Below are positions 1-9,224 of a DNA stretch of 61,769 nt, one piece after another; within the stretch, counting starts at the first letter, position 1, and every line of letters begins with the position of its first letter. The stretch is taken from assembly GCF_900115195.1 (NCBI RefSeq), contig NZ_FOVO01000022.1, forward strand, positions 1 through 61,769, in the 5' to 3' direction. The notes beneath the pieces are model-generated. The model saw only the letters and a program-made list of their open reading frames with translations, did no database searches and was not told the origin of the DNA. The translations under genes were made by a program, and so were the position numbers. This DNA comes from Xenorhabdus japonica. GTDB lineage: Bacteria; Pseudomonadota; Gammaproteobacteria; Enterobacterales; Enterobacteriaceae.

Positions 1-81
1 ACACGAGATTACAAAACACCGAATGAGTTATTTAAAGGAATACCCACTCATTTACTTCGTTCATTACGGTGTTGCGCTTAA
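1..81 (+). mobile_element. 3' end of a transposase gene (partial)
   Basis: The reading frame is open from the first base to a TAA at 79-81 and gives about 26 residues containing YKTPNELF. That motif resembles the C-terminal end of IS30-type transposases, where YKTP-E/N-x-F follows the last catalytic region. The gene starts outside the window, so family and completeness cannot be judged. IS30 assignment is from memory of the motif only. Confidence 0.4.
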
Positions 82-493
82 TATGTGAATCCAAGTTATA
101 TATAAAAACATGGCATATCACGCTAATTCAGCAATCATTTTAATTTTTTATCCCGCCGTTGTAGGATGAGAGTTTTTATTTCACTTGATTTCATTTGGTT
201 TTTACTTGTCCGTTATTTATTATTTTCCATTATTATTATCTGCCATGAATTAAACGATGCATTCTGACATCAAAGTTTATTCAAATTATATCAATACCGC
301 TGTGTGAAATTTTCAGCTTACCTGGATGCCGGAAAAGAAATAACACCGCGTCGTGATTTTTTAATTATCGAATTTGTCAGAAACAACGTTGGTCTGATTG
401 AAATCTTGTGCCCGAACGTTATGGCCTGCACGGCTATCAGGCTGGATAACCTGCCCCATAACGTTATCCGTCATTATCTCAGGGAGATACACC
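82..493. other. AT-rich intergenic region upstream of vgrG
   Basis: No convincing gene is seen. The stretch is AT-rich up to about 300 and then shifts to balanced composition. A short GTG-initiated frame from 304 runs into vgrG out of frame and shows no family features. The vgrG promoter and leader should lie here. AGGGAG at 481-486 is the vgrG ribosome binding site. Confidence 0.5.
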
Positions 494-2524
494 ATGTCAG
501 TAAAAAAGCACATTGCGAAACTTCAACAAGGAAGGGAGTTGTTTGAGCAGGGGCAACAAGCCGCCCGTCTGGCTCAGCAAACCAAAGGGATGTTGGGCGG
601 CCACGGACAGGGACTGGCTAAACGGGCGGCAGATGGTCAGCACGCCGCCACCAAAGCCCTGCAAAAAGCCAGCCAGTTGCCGGGGGGTGAGGGCGAAAGT
701 TCGCCCAGCGGCCTGCAATTTACGCTGACCGCCGGCAGTCTGGCGCCACAAACCTTTGTCGTCACCGACTTTACCCTGAATGAACACTTTTCCCAGCCAT
801 TCCAGCTGGAAGTGGGGCTGGCGAGCGCTGATCCGGCGATCGATTTTCCGGCCGTACTCGACCGCACCGCCACCCTGACGATTACACAGGATGGCGTGGA
901 AAGTCGAAGTATCACGGGTATCGTCGCCAGCTTTGAACAGGGCAATACCGGACTGCACCAAACCACCTACCAGATAAGTATTCGCCCGGATCTGTGGCGC
1001 ACCACCCTGCGTCAGAATTCGCGGATCTTCCAGCAACTGAACATCGCGGCCATTATCACCACCATTCTGAAAGAGCACGGTATCCGTGATGTCGTCTTCA
1101 GCCTGCGCCATGCCCACCCGGAACGCGAATTCTGCGTGCAATATCAGGAAAGTGATTTTGCATTCCTGCAACGCCTGACTGCGGAAGAAGGTATCTTCTA
1201 CTTTTTTGAATGTGACAACGGGCGCAATACGCTGGTGTTTGCCGATGATGCCGGCTCTGTGCCACCAGGCATTGTCCTGCCCTACCAGCCGGGTGACACC
1301 AGTACGCTGGGAGAGCCGGCGGTGAGCAACCTGACACACCGAGCACAGGTTCGACCGGCGATGGTGCAACTCAAAGACTACACCTTCAAAAATCCCACGT
1401 GGCCGGCCGAATTCAGCCAGCAAATGAAGGAAGACACGCTCCAGCAGGTGTATTACGAACATTACGACTATCCGGGCCGTTTTAAGGATGAGGCGCACGG
1501 TAAGGATTTTACCCGTTATCGTCTGGAGGCGCTGCGCAACAATGCCGTGACAGGACAAGGCAGTGGTCATGCGATTGCCATTCAGCCGGGGCAGTTATTC
1601 ACCCTGTACAACCACCCGCGTGAAGATCTGAACCAGTCCTGGCAGGTGGTGGGCGCCAGTCATGCCGGCAGCCAACCTCAGGCACTCGAAACCGCCAACA
1701 GTGGCACAGGCACCACCCTGAACAGCCAGTTCCACTTTATCCACCATAACCAGCACTGGCGCCCGGCTCCGCTACCGAAACCGGTCATTGACGGCCCGCA
1801 GATCGCCAAAGTCGTCGGCCCTACCGGGGAAGAAATCTTCTGTGACCAGTATGGCCGTATCCGTCTCCAGTTCCCGTGGGATCGCTACGGTAAGAGTGAT
1901 GACCAGAGTTCCTGCTGGATACGCGTTACCCAGCCGTGGGCAGGGCAAGGCTGGGGGATGCTGGCGATCCCGCGTATCGGGCAGGAAGTGGTGGTGGACT
2001 TCCTGCACGGCGACCCGGATCAGCCGATCGTCACCGGCAGAACCTATCACGCCAGCAACATCCCGCCGGGCGGGCTGCCGGGCAGTAAAACCCAAATGGC
2101 TTTCCGCTCCAAAACCCACAAAGGCGAGGGCTACAACGAATTGCTGTTTGAGGATGCAAAAGGCAGTGAGAAGCTGGCCCTGCATGCGCAGAAGGATATG
2201 AGTACAGAAGTCCTCAATGACAGGTCAACCCGCGTGGTGCATGACCACACAGAAAGTGTTGGTAACAATCAGGCCATTACAGTGCGTAAAGACCGACATA
2301 AGGAAATCATTGGCACGGAAGTCAGCAGCATCGGGACACGACAGGTGACAGTGGAGAAAACCAGTGTGCTCAGTGCCAAGGGTGCCATCACTATCCAGTC
2401 CACCGAAGAGGGTATCCATATCGGCAATACCAAAGGCAGTATTTCGATCGATAAGGACGGCAACATCCATATTACCGGCAACACCGTCATTATCAACGGC
2501 CAGAAAGTGATCACCCTGAACTAA
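494..2524 (+). CDS. vgrG: Type VI secretion spike protein VgrG
   Basis: The product is the trimeric spike that tips the Hcp tube of the type Vi secretion system and carries effectors into target cells. It is about 676 residues. The N-terminal two thirds match the gp27/gp44-like module (LQFTLTAGSL, FSLRHAHPEREF, QRLTAEEGIFYFFE). Next comes the gp5-like OB fold (GPTGEEIFCDQYGRIRLQFP, PRIGQEVVVDFLHGDPD). The C-terminus is a beta-helix of alternating V/I-T/D repeats. The ATG at 494 is chosen over an upstream in-frame start at 398 because AGGGAG sits 7 bases before it. It is followed at once by the Eag chaperone and Rhs genes, so this spike probably delivers the Rhs toxin. No toxin extension is present on the VgrG itself. 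Confidence 0.93.
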   Translation: MSVKKHIAKLQQGRELFEQGQQAARLAQQTKGMLGGHGQGLAKRAADGQHAATKALQKASQLPGGEGESSPSGLQFTLTAGSLAPQTFVVTDFTLNEHFSQPFQLEVGLASADPAIDFPAVLDRTATLTITQDGVESRSITGIVASFEQGNTGLHQTTYQISIRPDLWRTTLRQNSRIFQQLNIAAIITTILKEHGIRDVVFSLRHAHPEREFCVQYQESDFAFLQRLTAEEGIFYFFECDNGRNTLVFADDAGSVPPGIVLPYQPGDTSTLGEPAVSNLTHRAQVRPAMVQLKDYTFKNPTWPAEFSQQMKEDTLQQVYYEHYDYPGRFKDEAHGKDFTRYRLEALRNNAVTGQGSGHAIAIQPGQLFTLYNHPREDLNQSWQVVGASHAGSQPQALETANSGTGTTLNSQFHFIHHNQHWRPAPLPKPVIDGPQIAKVVGPTGEEIFCDQYGRIRLQFPWDRYGKSDDQSSCWIRVTQPWAGQGWGMLAIPRIGQEVVVDFLHGDPDQPIVTGRTYHASNIPPGGLPGSKTQMAFRSKTHKGEGYNELLFEDAKGSEKLALHAQKDMSTEVLNDRSTRVVHDHTESVGNNQAITVRKDRHKEIIGTEVSSIGTRQVTVEKTSVLSAKGAITIQSTEEGIHIGNTKGSISIDKDGNIHITGNTVIINGQKVITLN

Positions 2525-2563
2525 TCCCGTTAACCATTTTAAAAAAGTGAAAAAGGAAACACG

Positions 2564-2983
2564 ATGAGCGCACAACCTTACCGGATGAATGAAGGCACCC
2601 TGACTCTCCCTGCCAACTGGCGCGATGAAACCATGCAGGTTTTTGTCCTGCCGGATGACAGTGGGGTCAATCTGGTGATTAACCGGACACCTGTACCGCT
2701 GGGAACCGATGCGGCAACGTATTACGAACAAACGCTGACGCAATTTGCGACCCACCTGCCGGGCTATCAGGAACATCAGCGTTTACAAATGGCACTCAGT
2801 GGCGAAGACGCGTGGCGGCTGGATTACCACTGGCAAAGCCCGGAAGGGGAAATGCACCAGATGGTGGTATTGCAAATCCGGGGCTGCCAGTTACTGGCCT
2901 TTAATCTGACGTCACCACAACCTTTTGAAGAAGGGCAACGCACTGCGTTACTGGCGGTGATCACCAGTTTTCAGGCTGCGTGA
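2564..2983 (+). CDS. Eag-type (DUF1795/DcrB-like) chaperone for the Rhs effector
   Basis: This 139-residue protein belongs by pattern to the DUF1795 (DcrB) family that includes EagT6/EagR. These cytoplasmic chaperones bind the N-terminal transmembrane segments of PAAR and Rhs effectors and allow loading onto VgrG. Visible family features are the start NEGTLTLPANWRDETMQVFV, the central EDAWRLDYHWQS and a C-terminal amphipathic helix. An AAGGAAAC ribosome site precedes the ATG. It sits 39 bases after vgrG and 12 bases before rhs, the standard vgrG-eag-rhs order. The neighbouring Rhs protein does have the predicted client segment near residues 43-110, which supports the assignment. Confidence 0.88.
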   Translation: MSAQPYRMNEGTLTLPANWRDETMQVFVLPDDSGVNLVINRTPVPLGTDAATYYEQTLTQFATHLPGYQEHQRLQMALSGEDAWRLDYHWQSPEGEMHQMVVLQIRGCQLLAFNLTSPQPFEEGQRTALLAVITSFQAA

Positions 2984-2995
2984 CGGGAGATCATC

Positions 2996-5900
2996 ATGGG
3001 ACTGGGTGACGAAATCGTAACACGGATTGCCCGTGTGGGGGCGACCCATGCCGTGGGCAGAGCCATGCCACCTTCACAACCACGCGGCCCGGCGGCGGCA
3101 CGTGAAGGGGATATTATCCAGCACTCGAGCTTTTTGGGTGCGTTGGCGGGTGTTGTTGTCGGCGCATTAATTGGCGCAGCTGTCTTTGCGGCAGCATCGG
3201 CTGTGATCGTGGGCACGGGAGGGTTAGCGACAGCGGCGGTATTGGCATTAGGCACAGCGGGTACCATTGCCCTGGGCGGATTTATCAGTGATGTCAGCTC
3301 AGCAGTGGCCAATATGGTGGACAGCATCGGGCCACCGGATGGCGCAATCAGCAAAGGTTCACCGAATGTATTGATTGAGGGGAAACCGGCTGCTCGGGCA
3401 ACAGTGGATTTAGCCACATGCAGTAAACATCCGCCACCGCTGATAGCACAGGGCAGTGAATCGGTGTTTATCAATGGCGAACCCGCCGCGCGGATGAATG
3501 ACAAGCTGGTGTGCGGCTCCACCATCAAAAGCGGGGCGAGCAAGGTCTTTATCGGCTCCGGTCAGGGCACGTATCTGGAAATCGAGGAAGAATTTTCCGG
3601 CTGGCAACGGGCATTACTGATCGCTGTCGAATTTATCGTTCCCCCCTCACGCGGGCTGGCAAAAGGGATTGGCAAACTGCTGACCAAAACGGGCAGGCAG
3701 GCGGTTCTGAAAGGAGCGATTAAAGGCGCGAAAAAAGTTGGTGATGTGGTGCGTGGTAAATACTTCCAGTGTGCCAAAACCGCGTTTAAGGCAACCAAAG
3801 GATTAAAGCGTTACTGGGCCGGTACGAAAAAATTCTTTACCGGTGATCCGATTGATGTCACCACCGGGGCACTATTTGATCAACGTACCGATATTGAGCT
3901 GGGACAGACGCTGCCGCTGCTATTTACCCGTAGCTGGTCACCGGGGTTGCGAGGATATCTGGGCGAGAACTGGTTCGACAACTTCTCAGAATGTGCCATT
4001 GTCACAGGAGACAGGATAGAAATCCTGACCACCGAAGGCGCCTCGTTGCATTTTGCCCTGCCACAAAGTGTTGACCACAGCATTAACCCGGAGCACCCCG
4101 ACTTTACCTTAAGCCGGGAAAAATCCGGATTTGTTCTGGCAGAACGGAATAACCCGGTACGCAAATACTTCGCCAGATTGGTGTCCACCGGGGAGAAAAC
4201 GATACAACGCTGGTTACTCACCGAACACCGTGACCGCAATGGCAATGCCGTGCGTTTTCAGCATAACGATACACATCAACTGGAAAAAGTCACCCACAGC
4301 GATGGCCCGGAACTGAGGCTGTTCTACCGGGAAGAGGGTCTGCTGGAAGCGATCCATCGCACTGACAATGGGCTGAATGACGTGATGGCACGCTATGCCT
4401 ATCATGGCAATGGCTGGCTGGCGGAAGCGGACAGTACCCAGCAATTTCATCTGTTCTATGACTATAACGAACAAGGGCTGATTAGCCGCTGGTCGGATGG
4501 CGACCAGACGGCGGTTGATTATACCTATGATGCACAAGGCCGTTGTATCCATAGCATCGGCAGTGGCGGGTTCTATCCGGTGCAACTGACCTATGAACCG
4601 GGTATCACCCGTTCAGCGACGCCACAAGGACACACCACACACTGGCACTACAATGACCAACAACAGGTGACTCAGGTTGAAACCCCGTGTGGGCATATCA
4701 CGCGTTATGACTATGATGAATGGGGCAATCTGCGCCACCAGATTTTACCGGAAGGGCAAACCCTGACGTTAGATTATCTGGCGGATACCGGGCTGATAAC
4801 CAAATTCACCGATGCCACCGGTGCAGCATGGCAGTATCACTACGATAATTCAGACCGGCTTATCAGCATGACCGATCCGCTGGGACGAGTCTGGTGGCAG
4901 CAATATGACGATAATGGCAATGCAGAGTGCTTTATTGCACCGGATGGCAACAAAACCACGCTGACGCGCAATGAGTTCGGGCTGGTGATTGCGGCAGAGG
5001 ACACAGAGGGATACAAACGGTCGTGGGAATATGACCCACAGAAACGGCTGACCAGACTGTTTGATGAAGAGCACCGCAGCCTGCGGCTGGGCTACGACAG
5101 CCATGACCGCTTGCAACGGCTGGCCTCGGGTGGCGGTGCACTGTGGCTGTGGGAATACGATCGCCATCACCGGGTAGCTTTAAGCGATCGCCCGAACAAC
5201 AGTCTGGAGCGTTTTCGCCATGATTGTCACGGTAACCTGACCGAGTGGACGGATGCGCGTGGTGTGACATGGCATATCGAATACGGACCGTTTGACTTAC
5301 CCGTAGCCCGCGTGGATGGCGAGGGTCACCGCTGGCAGTACCGTTATGACCCTGACAGCCTGCAATTACTGGAAGTCATTAACCCGCAGGGTGAAAGCTA
5401 CCGTTATACACTGGATGCAGACGGACGGGTTATTACTGAAACCGATTATGCGGGCACGCAATGGCACTATGCGTATGATGGTAGCGTTAACTGTATTGAA
5501 AAACGGGATGCATTGAGCAATATCACACGTTTTGAATACGATGCCTCCAACCGCATGACTGCCATGCACACGCCCGAAGGCACCACCACCTACTGTTACG
5601 ATATTCTGGGGCGTCTGCTGGAAGTCACAGCGCCTGACAGTACACCACTGACGTTCGAATATGATGATAAAGACCACATCGTGAAAGAGACGCAGGCACA
5701 CGGCGACATCCAGCGTGATTACCCGGATAGTAAAACCGTGGCAAGAACGCTGCAAACATCGGATGACCAATGCTGGCAGGTAAAATCGGAAGCCAATAAG
5801 GTGGGTGAACTGCGGCAATTCAATCTCAACGGTGAACACACGCTCAAGATTGAGCGGAATGACGATGGTCATGAATGGCATCGCCAGTCAGATAAAGGTT

Positions 5901-7384
5901 TTATCCTGCGGCAAGAACATTCCCTGATGGGGCAGTTGACCGCACAACGTGCCGGACGCAACACCGAATTCTTTGAAGCCCATGAAGTCGCGGATATTCC
6001 GCAACCGACACTGGCGGGATTGGACAGGGAATATCGCTATGACGCGGCGCTCAATCTGGTGGCCGCAAACGATGAGCGGCAATGGCTGCATTATGTGGTG
6101 AACAGCAACGGGCAGGTCACTTTGGTCAGTGACCGGGATCGTTTGCAGGAACATTATCAATATGATGCCTCCGGCTACCCTACCCGCCGTTTTGACGGAT
6201 TGCACGAGATTGACGGTGAACGGCTTTACCAGAAAGGCCACCGGTTACGCCAGCTCGGGCAACACCTGTTTGAGTATGATGATGCGGGGCGGATGACTGC
6301 CATGCAGCTGTGGCAGGAAGGCCATCGCGCTCAGCTCACCAAGTTCCGCTGGAACAGCCAGAACCAGCTGATTGGGGTGAAAACGCCGGGCGGCCAGCAG
6401 TGGGATTATCGCTATGATGCCTTAGGGCGGCGCACGGAAAAAGTGTGCGAACAGGCAGGAATGCGCACCACCTACCTATGGGACGGCGATGTGCCAGCTG
6501 AAATTCGGGAGTACCGGCACAACCGACTGTACAGCATCCGTCATCTGGTGTTTGATGGCTGGCAGTTGCTGGCGCAACAAGTGCAGTTCTTTAGCCCAAA
6601 TCAGGAAAACCGCAGTGAACTGAGCGCTGGGAAAATTCAGACTCAGTACGCTGTGTGTGCGCCAACTGGTGAGCCACTGGCCTTATTCGATGAATCCGGG
6701 CACCGGGTCTGGCGCCAGCCGCCGCAGAGCTTGTACGGGCTGCGGCTGGGTATTCAGGGTGAAAACCCCGAATTGAATCCGGGCTTAAAATTTGCCGGCC
6801 AATGGTTGGACGACGAGAGTGGGTTAGTCTACAATCGGTTCAGGTATTATTCGCCTGTTGCGGGGCAGTACCTGACACCCGATCCAATCGGGCTAGATGG
6901 AGGTGAAAATCCCTACGGGTATGTCCACAATCCTACGGGTTGGGTTGACCCACTTGGGTTGGCAGGATGTAGCGTTGTATTAACAGTTAATAAGCCAAAG
7001 ATTTTGAGCACGAACTTATCTGATGCTGAGCGCAAGTTCCTTGAAAAGGAGTTTAGGATAAAACAAAATGCATTGAACAGAGCCGCTAAACGAGGCGAGT
7101 TAGTTTGGTCACCAGGCACACATAATGTAAGGATTTCATCATTACAAAGTGCCTATAGGAAAGCGCTTTCTGAACGCTATGAAAGAATATTTGGTAAAAC
7201 ACCAAACTTATCAAAACTCAATGCTGATCATCCAGTTGACCTTATAGTAGGTGGTTCTGCAACGCAAAAACTGAAAATGTTAAATGAGTCTATCAATAAA
7301 AGTGTTGGTAGTGCTTTAAAAAGCGCTGGCAGAAATGCAGGATTAAAGGCTGGTGATAAAATTAGTGAAATAATATTTATTTGA
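2996..7384 (+). CDS. rhs: PAAR-Rhs polymorphic toxin, probable nuclease C-terminus
   Basis: The 1462-residue type VI effector has four parts: a hydrophobic Eag-binding segment (about 43-110); a PAAR tip (about 110-200, SPNVLIEGKPAAR and SVFINGEPAAR); a long RHS/YD-repeat cage with dozens of YxxxGR-like units (about 280-1320); and a C-terminal toxin of about 140 residues. The cage ends with DPIGL...DPLGL, the aspartyl autoproteolysis signature that frees the toxin. Composition drops sharply to AT-rich after about 6965, typical of a swapped toxin tip. The tip contains DHPVDLIVGG followed by LNESINKSVGSAL. This recalls the DHxVDLxxGG...NRSxGSQI pattern of predicted His-Me finger (HNH-like) nuclease toxins; that activity is inference. 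The adjacent gene is the likely immunity gene. Confidence 0.92.
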   Translation: MGLGDEIVTRIARVGATHAVGRAMPPSQPRGPAAAREGDIIQHSSFLGALAGVVVGALIGAAVFAAASAVIVGTGGLATAAVLALGTAGTIALGGFISDVSSAVANMVDSIGPPDGAISKGSPNVLIEGKPAARATVDLATCSKHPPPLIAQGSESVFINGEPAARMNDKLVCGSTIKSGASKVFIGSGQGTYLEIEEEFSGWQRALLIAVEFIVPPSRGLAKGIGKLLTKTGRQAVLKGAIKGAKKVGDVVRGKYFQCAKTAFKATKGLKRYWAGTKKFFTGDPIDVTTGALFDQRTDIELGQTLPLLFTRSWSPGLRGYLGENWFDNFSECAIVTGDRIEILTTEGASLHFALPQSVDHSINPEHPDFTLSREKSGFVLAERNNPVRKYFARLVSTGEKTIQRWLLTEHRDRNGNAVRFQHNDTHQLEKVTHSDGPELRLFYREEGLLEAIHRTDNGLNDVMARYAYHGNGWLAEADSTQQFHLFYDYNEQGLISRWSDGDQTAVDYTYDAQGRCIHSIGSGGFYPVQLTYEPGITRSATPQGHTTHWHYNDQQQVTQVETPCGHITRYDYDEWGNLRHQILPEGQTLTLDYLADTGLITKFTDATGAAWQYHYDNSDRLISMTDPLGRVWWQQYDDNGNAECFIAPDGNKTTLTRNEFGLVIAAEDTEGYKRSWEYDPQKRLTRLFDEEHRSLRLGYDSHDRLQRLASGGGALWLWEYDRHHRVALSDRPNNSLERFRHDCHGNLTEWTDARGVTWHIEYGPFDLPVARVDGEGHRWQYRYDPDSLQLLEVINPQGESYRYTLDADGRVITETDYAGTQWHYAYDGSVNCIEKRDALSNITRFEYDASNRMTAMHTPEGTTTYCYDILGRLLEVTAPDSTPLTFEYDDKDHIVKETQAHGDIQRDYPDSKTVARTLQTSDDQCWQVKSEANKVGELRQFNLNGEHTLKIERNDDGHEWHRQSDKGFILRQEHSLMGQLTAQRAGRNTEFFEAHEVADIPQPTLAGLDREYRYDAALNLVAANDERQWLHYVVNSNGQVTLVSDRDRLQEHYQYDASGYPTRRFDGLHEIDGERLYQKGHRLRQLGQHLFEYDDAGRMTAMQLWQEGHRAQLTKFRWNSQNQLIGVKTPGGQQWDYRYDALGRRTEKVCEQAGMRTTYLWDGDVPAEIREYRHNRLYSIRHLVFDGWQLLAQQVQFFSPNQENRSELSAGKIQTQYAVCAPTGEPLALFDESGHRVWRQPPQSLYGLRLGIQGENPELNPGLKFAGQWLDDESGLVYNRFRYYSPVAGQYLTPDPIGLDGGENPYGYVHNPTGWVDPLGLAGCSVVLTVNKPKILSTNLSDAERKFLEKEFRIKQNALNRAAKRGELVWSPGTHNVRISSLQSAYRKALSERYERIFGKTPNLSKLNADHPVDLIVGGSATQKLKMLNESINKSVGSALKSAGRNAGLKAGDKISEIIFI

Positions 7385-7395
7385 GGATGCTATAA

Positions 7396-7842
7396 ATGAA
7401 AGACTCTTTTTCTTTCACAACAGATACAGCAACATTAGCTATATTTGATCTGCAAGCAATAAAGCATAGGAAAACAGATACTCCTGACTGGTGGTCTATT
7501 CCCGATGATGAATTACGTGAAATGAATGAAGGTAATATTGCTTTTTTGGGATTAGTGGATGATGGGATTTATTCTGTTGAGTTAGTTGATAATATAGAAA
7601 ATCCTGATGTTGAAGTATGTATAAAATCTCCATCGGGAGAAATATTTATTGGGGCAGGAGAAGATACTACAGGAGGTGATCTTGAGCCTGATGATTCAGA
7701 ATATATCTCTGGGAAGAAAATATTTATAACTCCTGGTAACTATACAATCTTTTTAAAGAAAGAAGAGGATAATTTACTAATCTCATTAGTAAAAGGTCAA
7801 TGTGGTTCTAATAATTTTCAAGAACCAATCAGATTTGATTAA
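7396..7842 (+). CDS. Candidate cognate immunity protein for the Rhs toxin
   Basis: This acidic, cytoplasmic-looking protein of 148 residues has no signal peptide or membrane segment. It begins 11 bases after the rhs stop with a GAGGATG ribosome site, so it is almost certainly co-transcribed. In rhs loci that position belongs to the cognate immunity gene, which is the basis of the call. The sequence is rich in D and E (EDTTGGDLEPDDSEY) and has hydrophobic beta-like stretches (GKKIFITPGNYTIFLKK). Strong acidity would suit binding to a basic nuclease tip. I do not recognise the family with certainty. Confidence 0.7.
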   Translation: MKDSFSFTTDTATLAIFDLQAIKHRKTDTPDWWSIPDDELREMNEGNIAFLGLVDDGIYSVELVDNIENPDVEVCIKSPSGEIFIGAGEDTTGGDLEPDDSEYISGKKIFITPGNYTIFLKKEEDNLLISLVKGQCGSNNFQEPIRFD

Positions 7843-7888
7843 ATCAAAAAATTGGAAATATTCTTAGAATTACTCCAACCAATAAAAT

Positions 7889-7918
7889 ATGGCTACTTTA
7901 AAAATCAAAAGTAGCCAT
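7889..7918 (+). terminator. Hairpin after the rhs-immunity unit
   Basis: A perfect 11-base inverted repeat (ATGGCTACTTT at 7889-7899, AAAGTAGCCAT at 7908-7918) with an 8-base loop lies 46 bases after the immunity stop codon. No long T run follows, so it may slow RNA decay rather than terminate strongly. Confidence 0.5.
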
Positions 7919-8118
7919 GTCTATACTATTACAGCTAAATATATTCTAAATAGTTTTTCATAATAGTGAGACGCTCCTGTTTATTTTTTCTAAAAAATCC
8001 TTTTTGATGCGCCTTGCAAAAAATATCAATGGATACTTAAGTGCTGTAAGGAAATGGTCTAGTAAACGACTTCTTTTTGGCCCCACTGGATTTGCCTTTT
8101 TAACTAGGTGTACTGACT

Positions 8119-8532
8119 ATGAAAGAGCAATATGCTGTTTGGTGTTCAACTTCAATGGACTATACATCCATTTTAAATAACTTTGTTAATACAGATAAAG
8201 GCTGCAAATTTGAGCGTGATTTTAAGTTGGAAAATAGTTTCATAGATTATGACCATACCATTGTTATTTGGTATGGAAAAGAGCAAGGTGAATTAGGCGA
8301 AGTTTCTAGAGAAGAAAATCCTATTTTAGAGCCAAATTTTGATTTTATAATCCAGCCAGTTTCAATAAAACTGAAAGAAAACAAGATAGATAAAATAAGC
8401 TATCTTTTTGCTATACCTGATTTTGAATATGATTTAGATATAAAGAAAAATGATCTATTTTTCTTTGTCGGAAATATAGAGTGTGAGAGGGAAAATAGTA
8501 GTTGGCTAGATGAAATATTAAATGGTATGTAA
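8119..8532 (+). CDS. Small AT-rich protein, candidate orphan immunity protein
   Basis: This 137-residue, acidic, soluble protein is read from an ATG following CTAGGTGTACTGACT. Recognisable parts are a start YAVWCSTSMDYTSILNNFVN, a central HTIVIWYGKEQ and an aspartate-rich C-terminus. The N-terminal pattern reminds me of the Imm22 immunity family, but this is a weak recollection. It stands alone between hairpins, 276 bases after the previous gene, with no toxin gene next to it. That is the usual look of an orphan immunity gene kept in a bank behind an rhs gene. Base composition matches the Rhs toxin tip rather than the Rhs cage. Confidence 0.6.
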   Translation: MKEQYAVWCSTSMDYTSILNNFVNTDKGCKFERDFKLENSFIDYDHTIVIWYGKEQGELGEVSREENPILEPNFDFIIQPVSIKLKENKIDKISYLFAIPDFEYDLDIKKNDLFFFVGNIECERENSSWLDEILNGM

Positions 8533-8554
8533 CACATAAACTAGTTTACATATT

Positions 8555-8619
8555 ACAAGCCAAAAACTACTTGGCTTGTCCATTTGAAAAAGCCGGAAAG
8601 ATCCCCATGATTTCCGGCT
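8555..8619 (+). terminator. Two consecutive hairpins after the 8119-8532 gene
   Basis: The first hairpin has arms ACAAGCCAA (8555-8563) and TTGGCTTGT (8571-8579). The second has arms AGCCGGAAA (8591-8599) and TTTCCGGCT (8611-8619). Both are perfect. The second begins a spacer that reappears near 10370 (see findings). Confidence 0.5.
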
Positions 8620-8752
8620 TATAGAACTAAAGTAGCAAAGATCGTAATCAAGTTTATCATTGATTTTTTCATTACACTTTCTTGCTTGATTATTTTTATC
8701 GCATTTATCAGGTTGGAAGAATAGGAATTAAATAAAGTAATTATGGAAAAAC

Positions 8753-9118
8753 ATGAGATTACAACATGTAAATTTACCAGAATTAAAATTACAACCGGGT
8801 TGATTTCTTTTAACTCACGATCGACCTTATTACTCTTATGAATATCCAACAATAGTTCCTTTGTGTTATTCTTTTGATCATATTATTGGTTATCACAAGA
8901 AAATAGGATGTTATTTTAACGCGCGTTATGAAGATCATGAATATATCCCCGGAGGATATGTTGATGGTATTTTCACTGTCACATTTGAAAAGTTTAATTT
9001 TAATACAAATTCAAAATTCTATGGTGACTGTCTATTTTATGAAAATAAAAAGACAGGCAATATCAAGGAGTTTTCTCTCTGGTTAAATTACTTTGTTAAA
9101 AGAAAAAAGAATGAATGA
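8753..9118 (+). pseudogene. Orphan immunity-like gene interrupted by an in-frame TGA
   Basis: A frame starting at ATG 8753 (GGAA a few bases upstream) runs MRLQHVNLPELKLQPG, meets TGA at 8801-8803, and continues without further interruption (FLLTHDRPYYSYEY) to a stop at 9116-9118, about 121 codons in all. The text on both sides of the TGA reads as one protein, and replacing TGA by TGG would give a natural PGWFLL. A shorter product could start at the TTG at 8861. Function is unknown; the size, AT content and place in the array suggest a former immunity gene. No frameshift is seen. Confidence 0.55.
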
Positions 9119-9224
9119 TTCTTTAAAAAAATAAATGGAACTGGCTCTGCTCTAAGAATTCATATACTTTATCAGAAAGTAGGTAGGAAAATATGGAATT
9201 TATTTAATCTCTTAAGGTGATATA

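Noticed and set aside
304-546. 80-codon plus-strand frame before vgrG
   Set aside because: It starts at GTG, overlaps vgrG in another frame, has no family features, and the good ribosome site belongs to vgrG.
497-1570. Long minus-strand frame opposite vgrG
   Set aside because: It mirrors the GC-rich codon pattern of vgrG; the vgrG frame has clear family motifs, the opposite frame none.
8619-8852. 77-codon minus-strand frame in the immunity array
   Set aside because: It spans the spacer and the broken immunity-like gene, with no ribosome site or recognisable domain.
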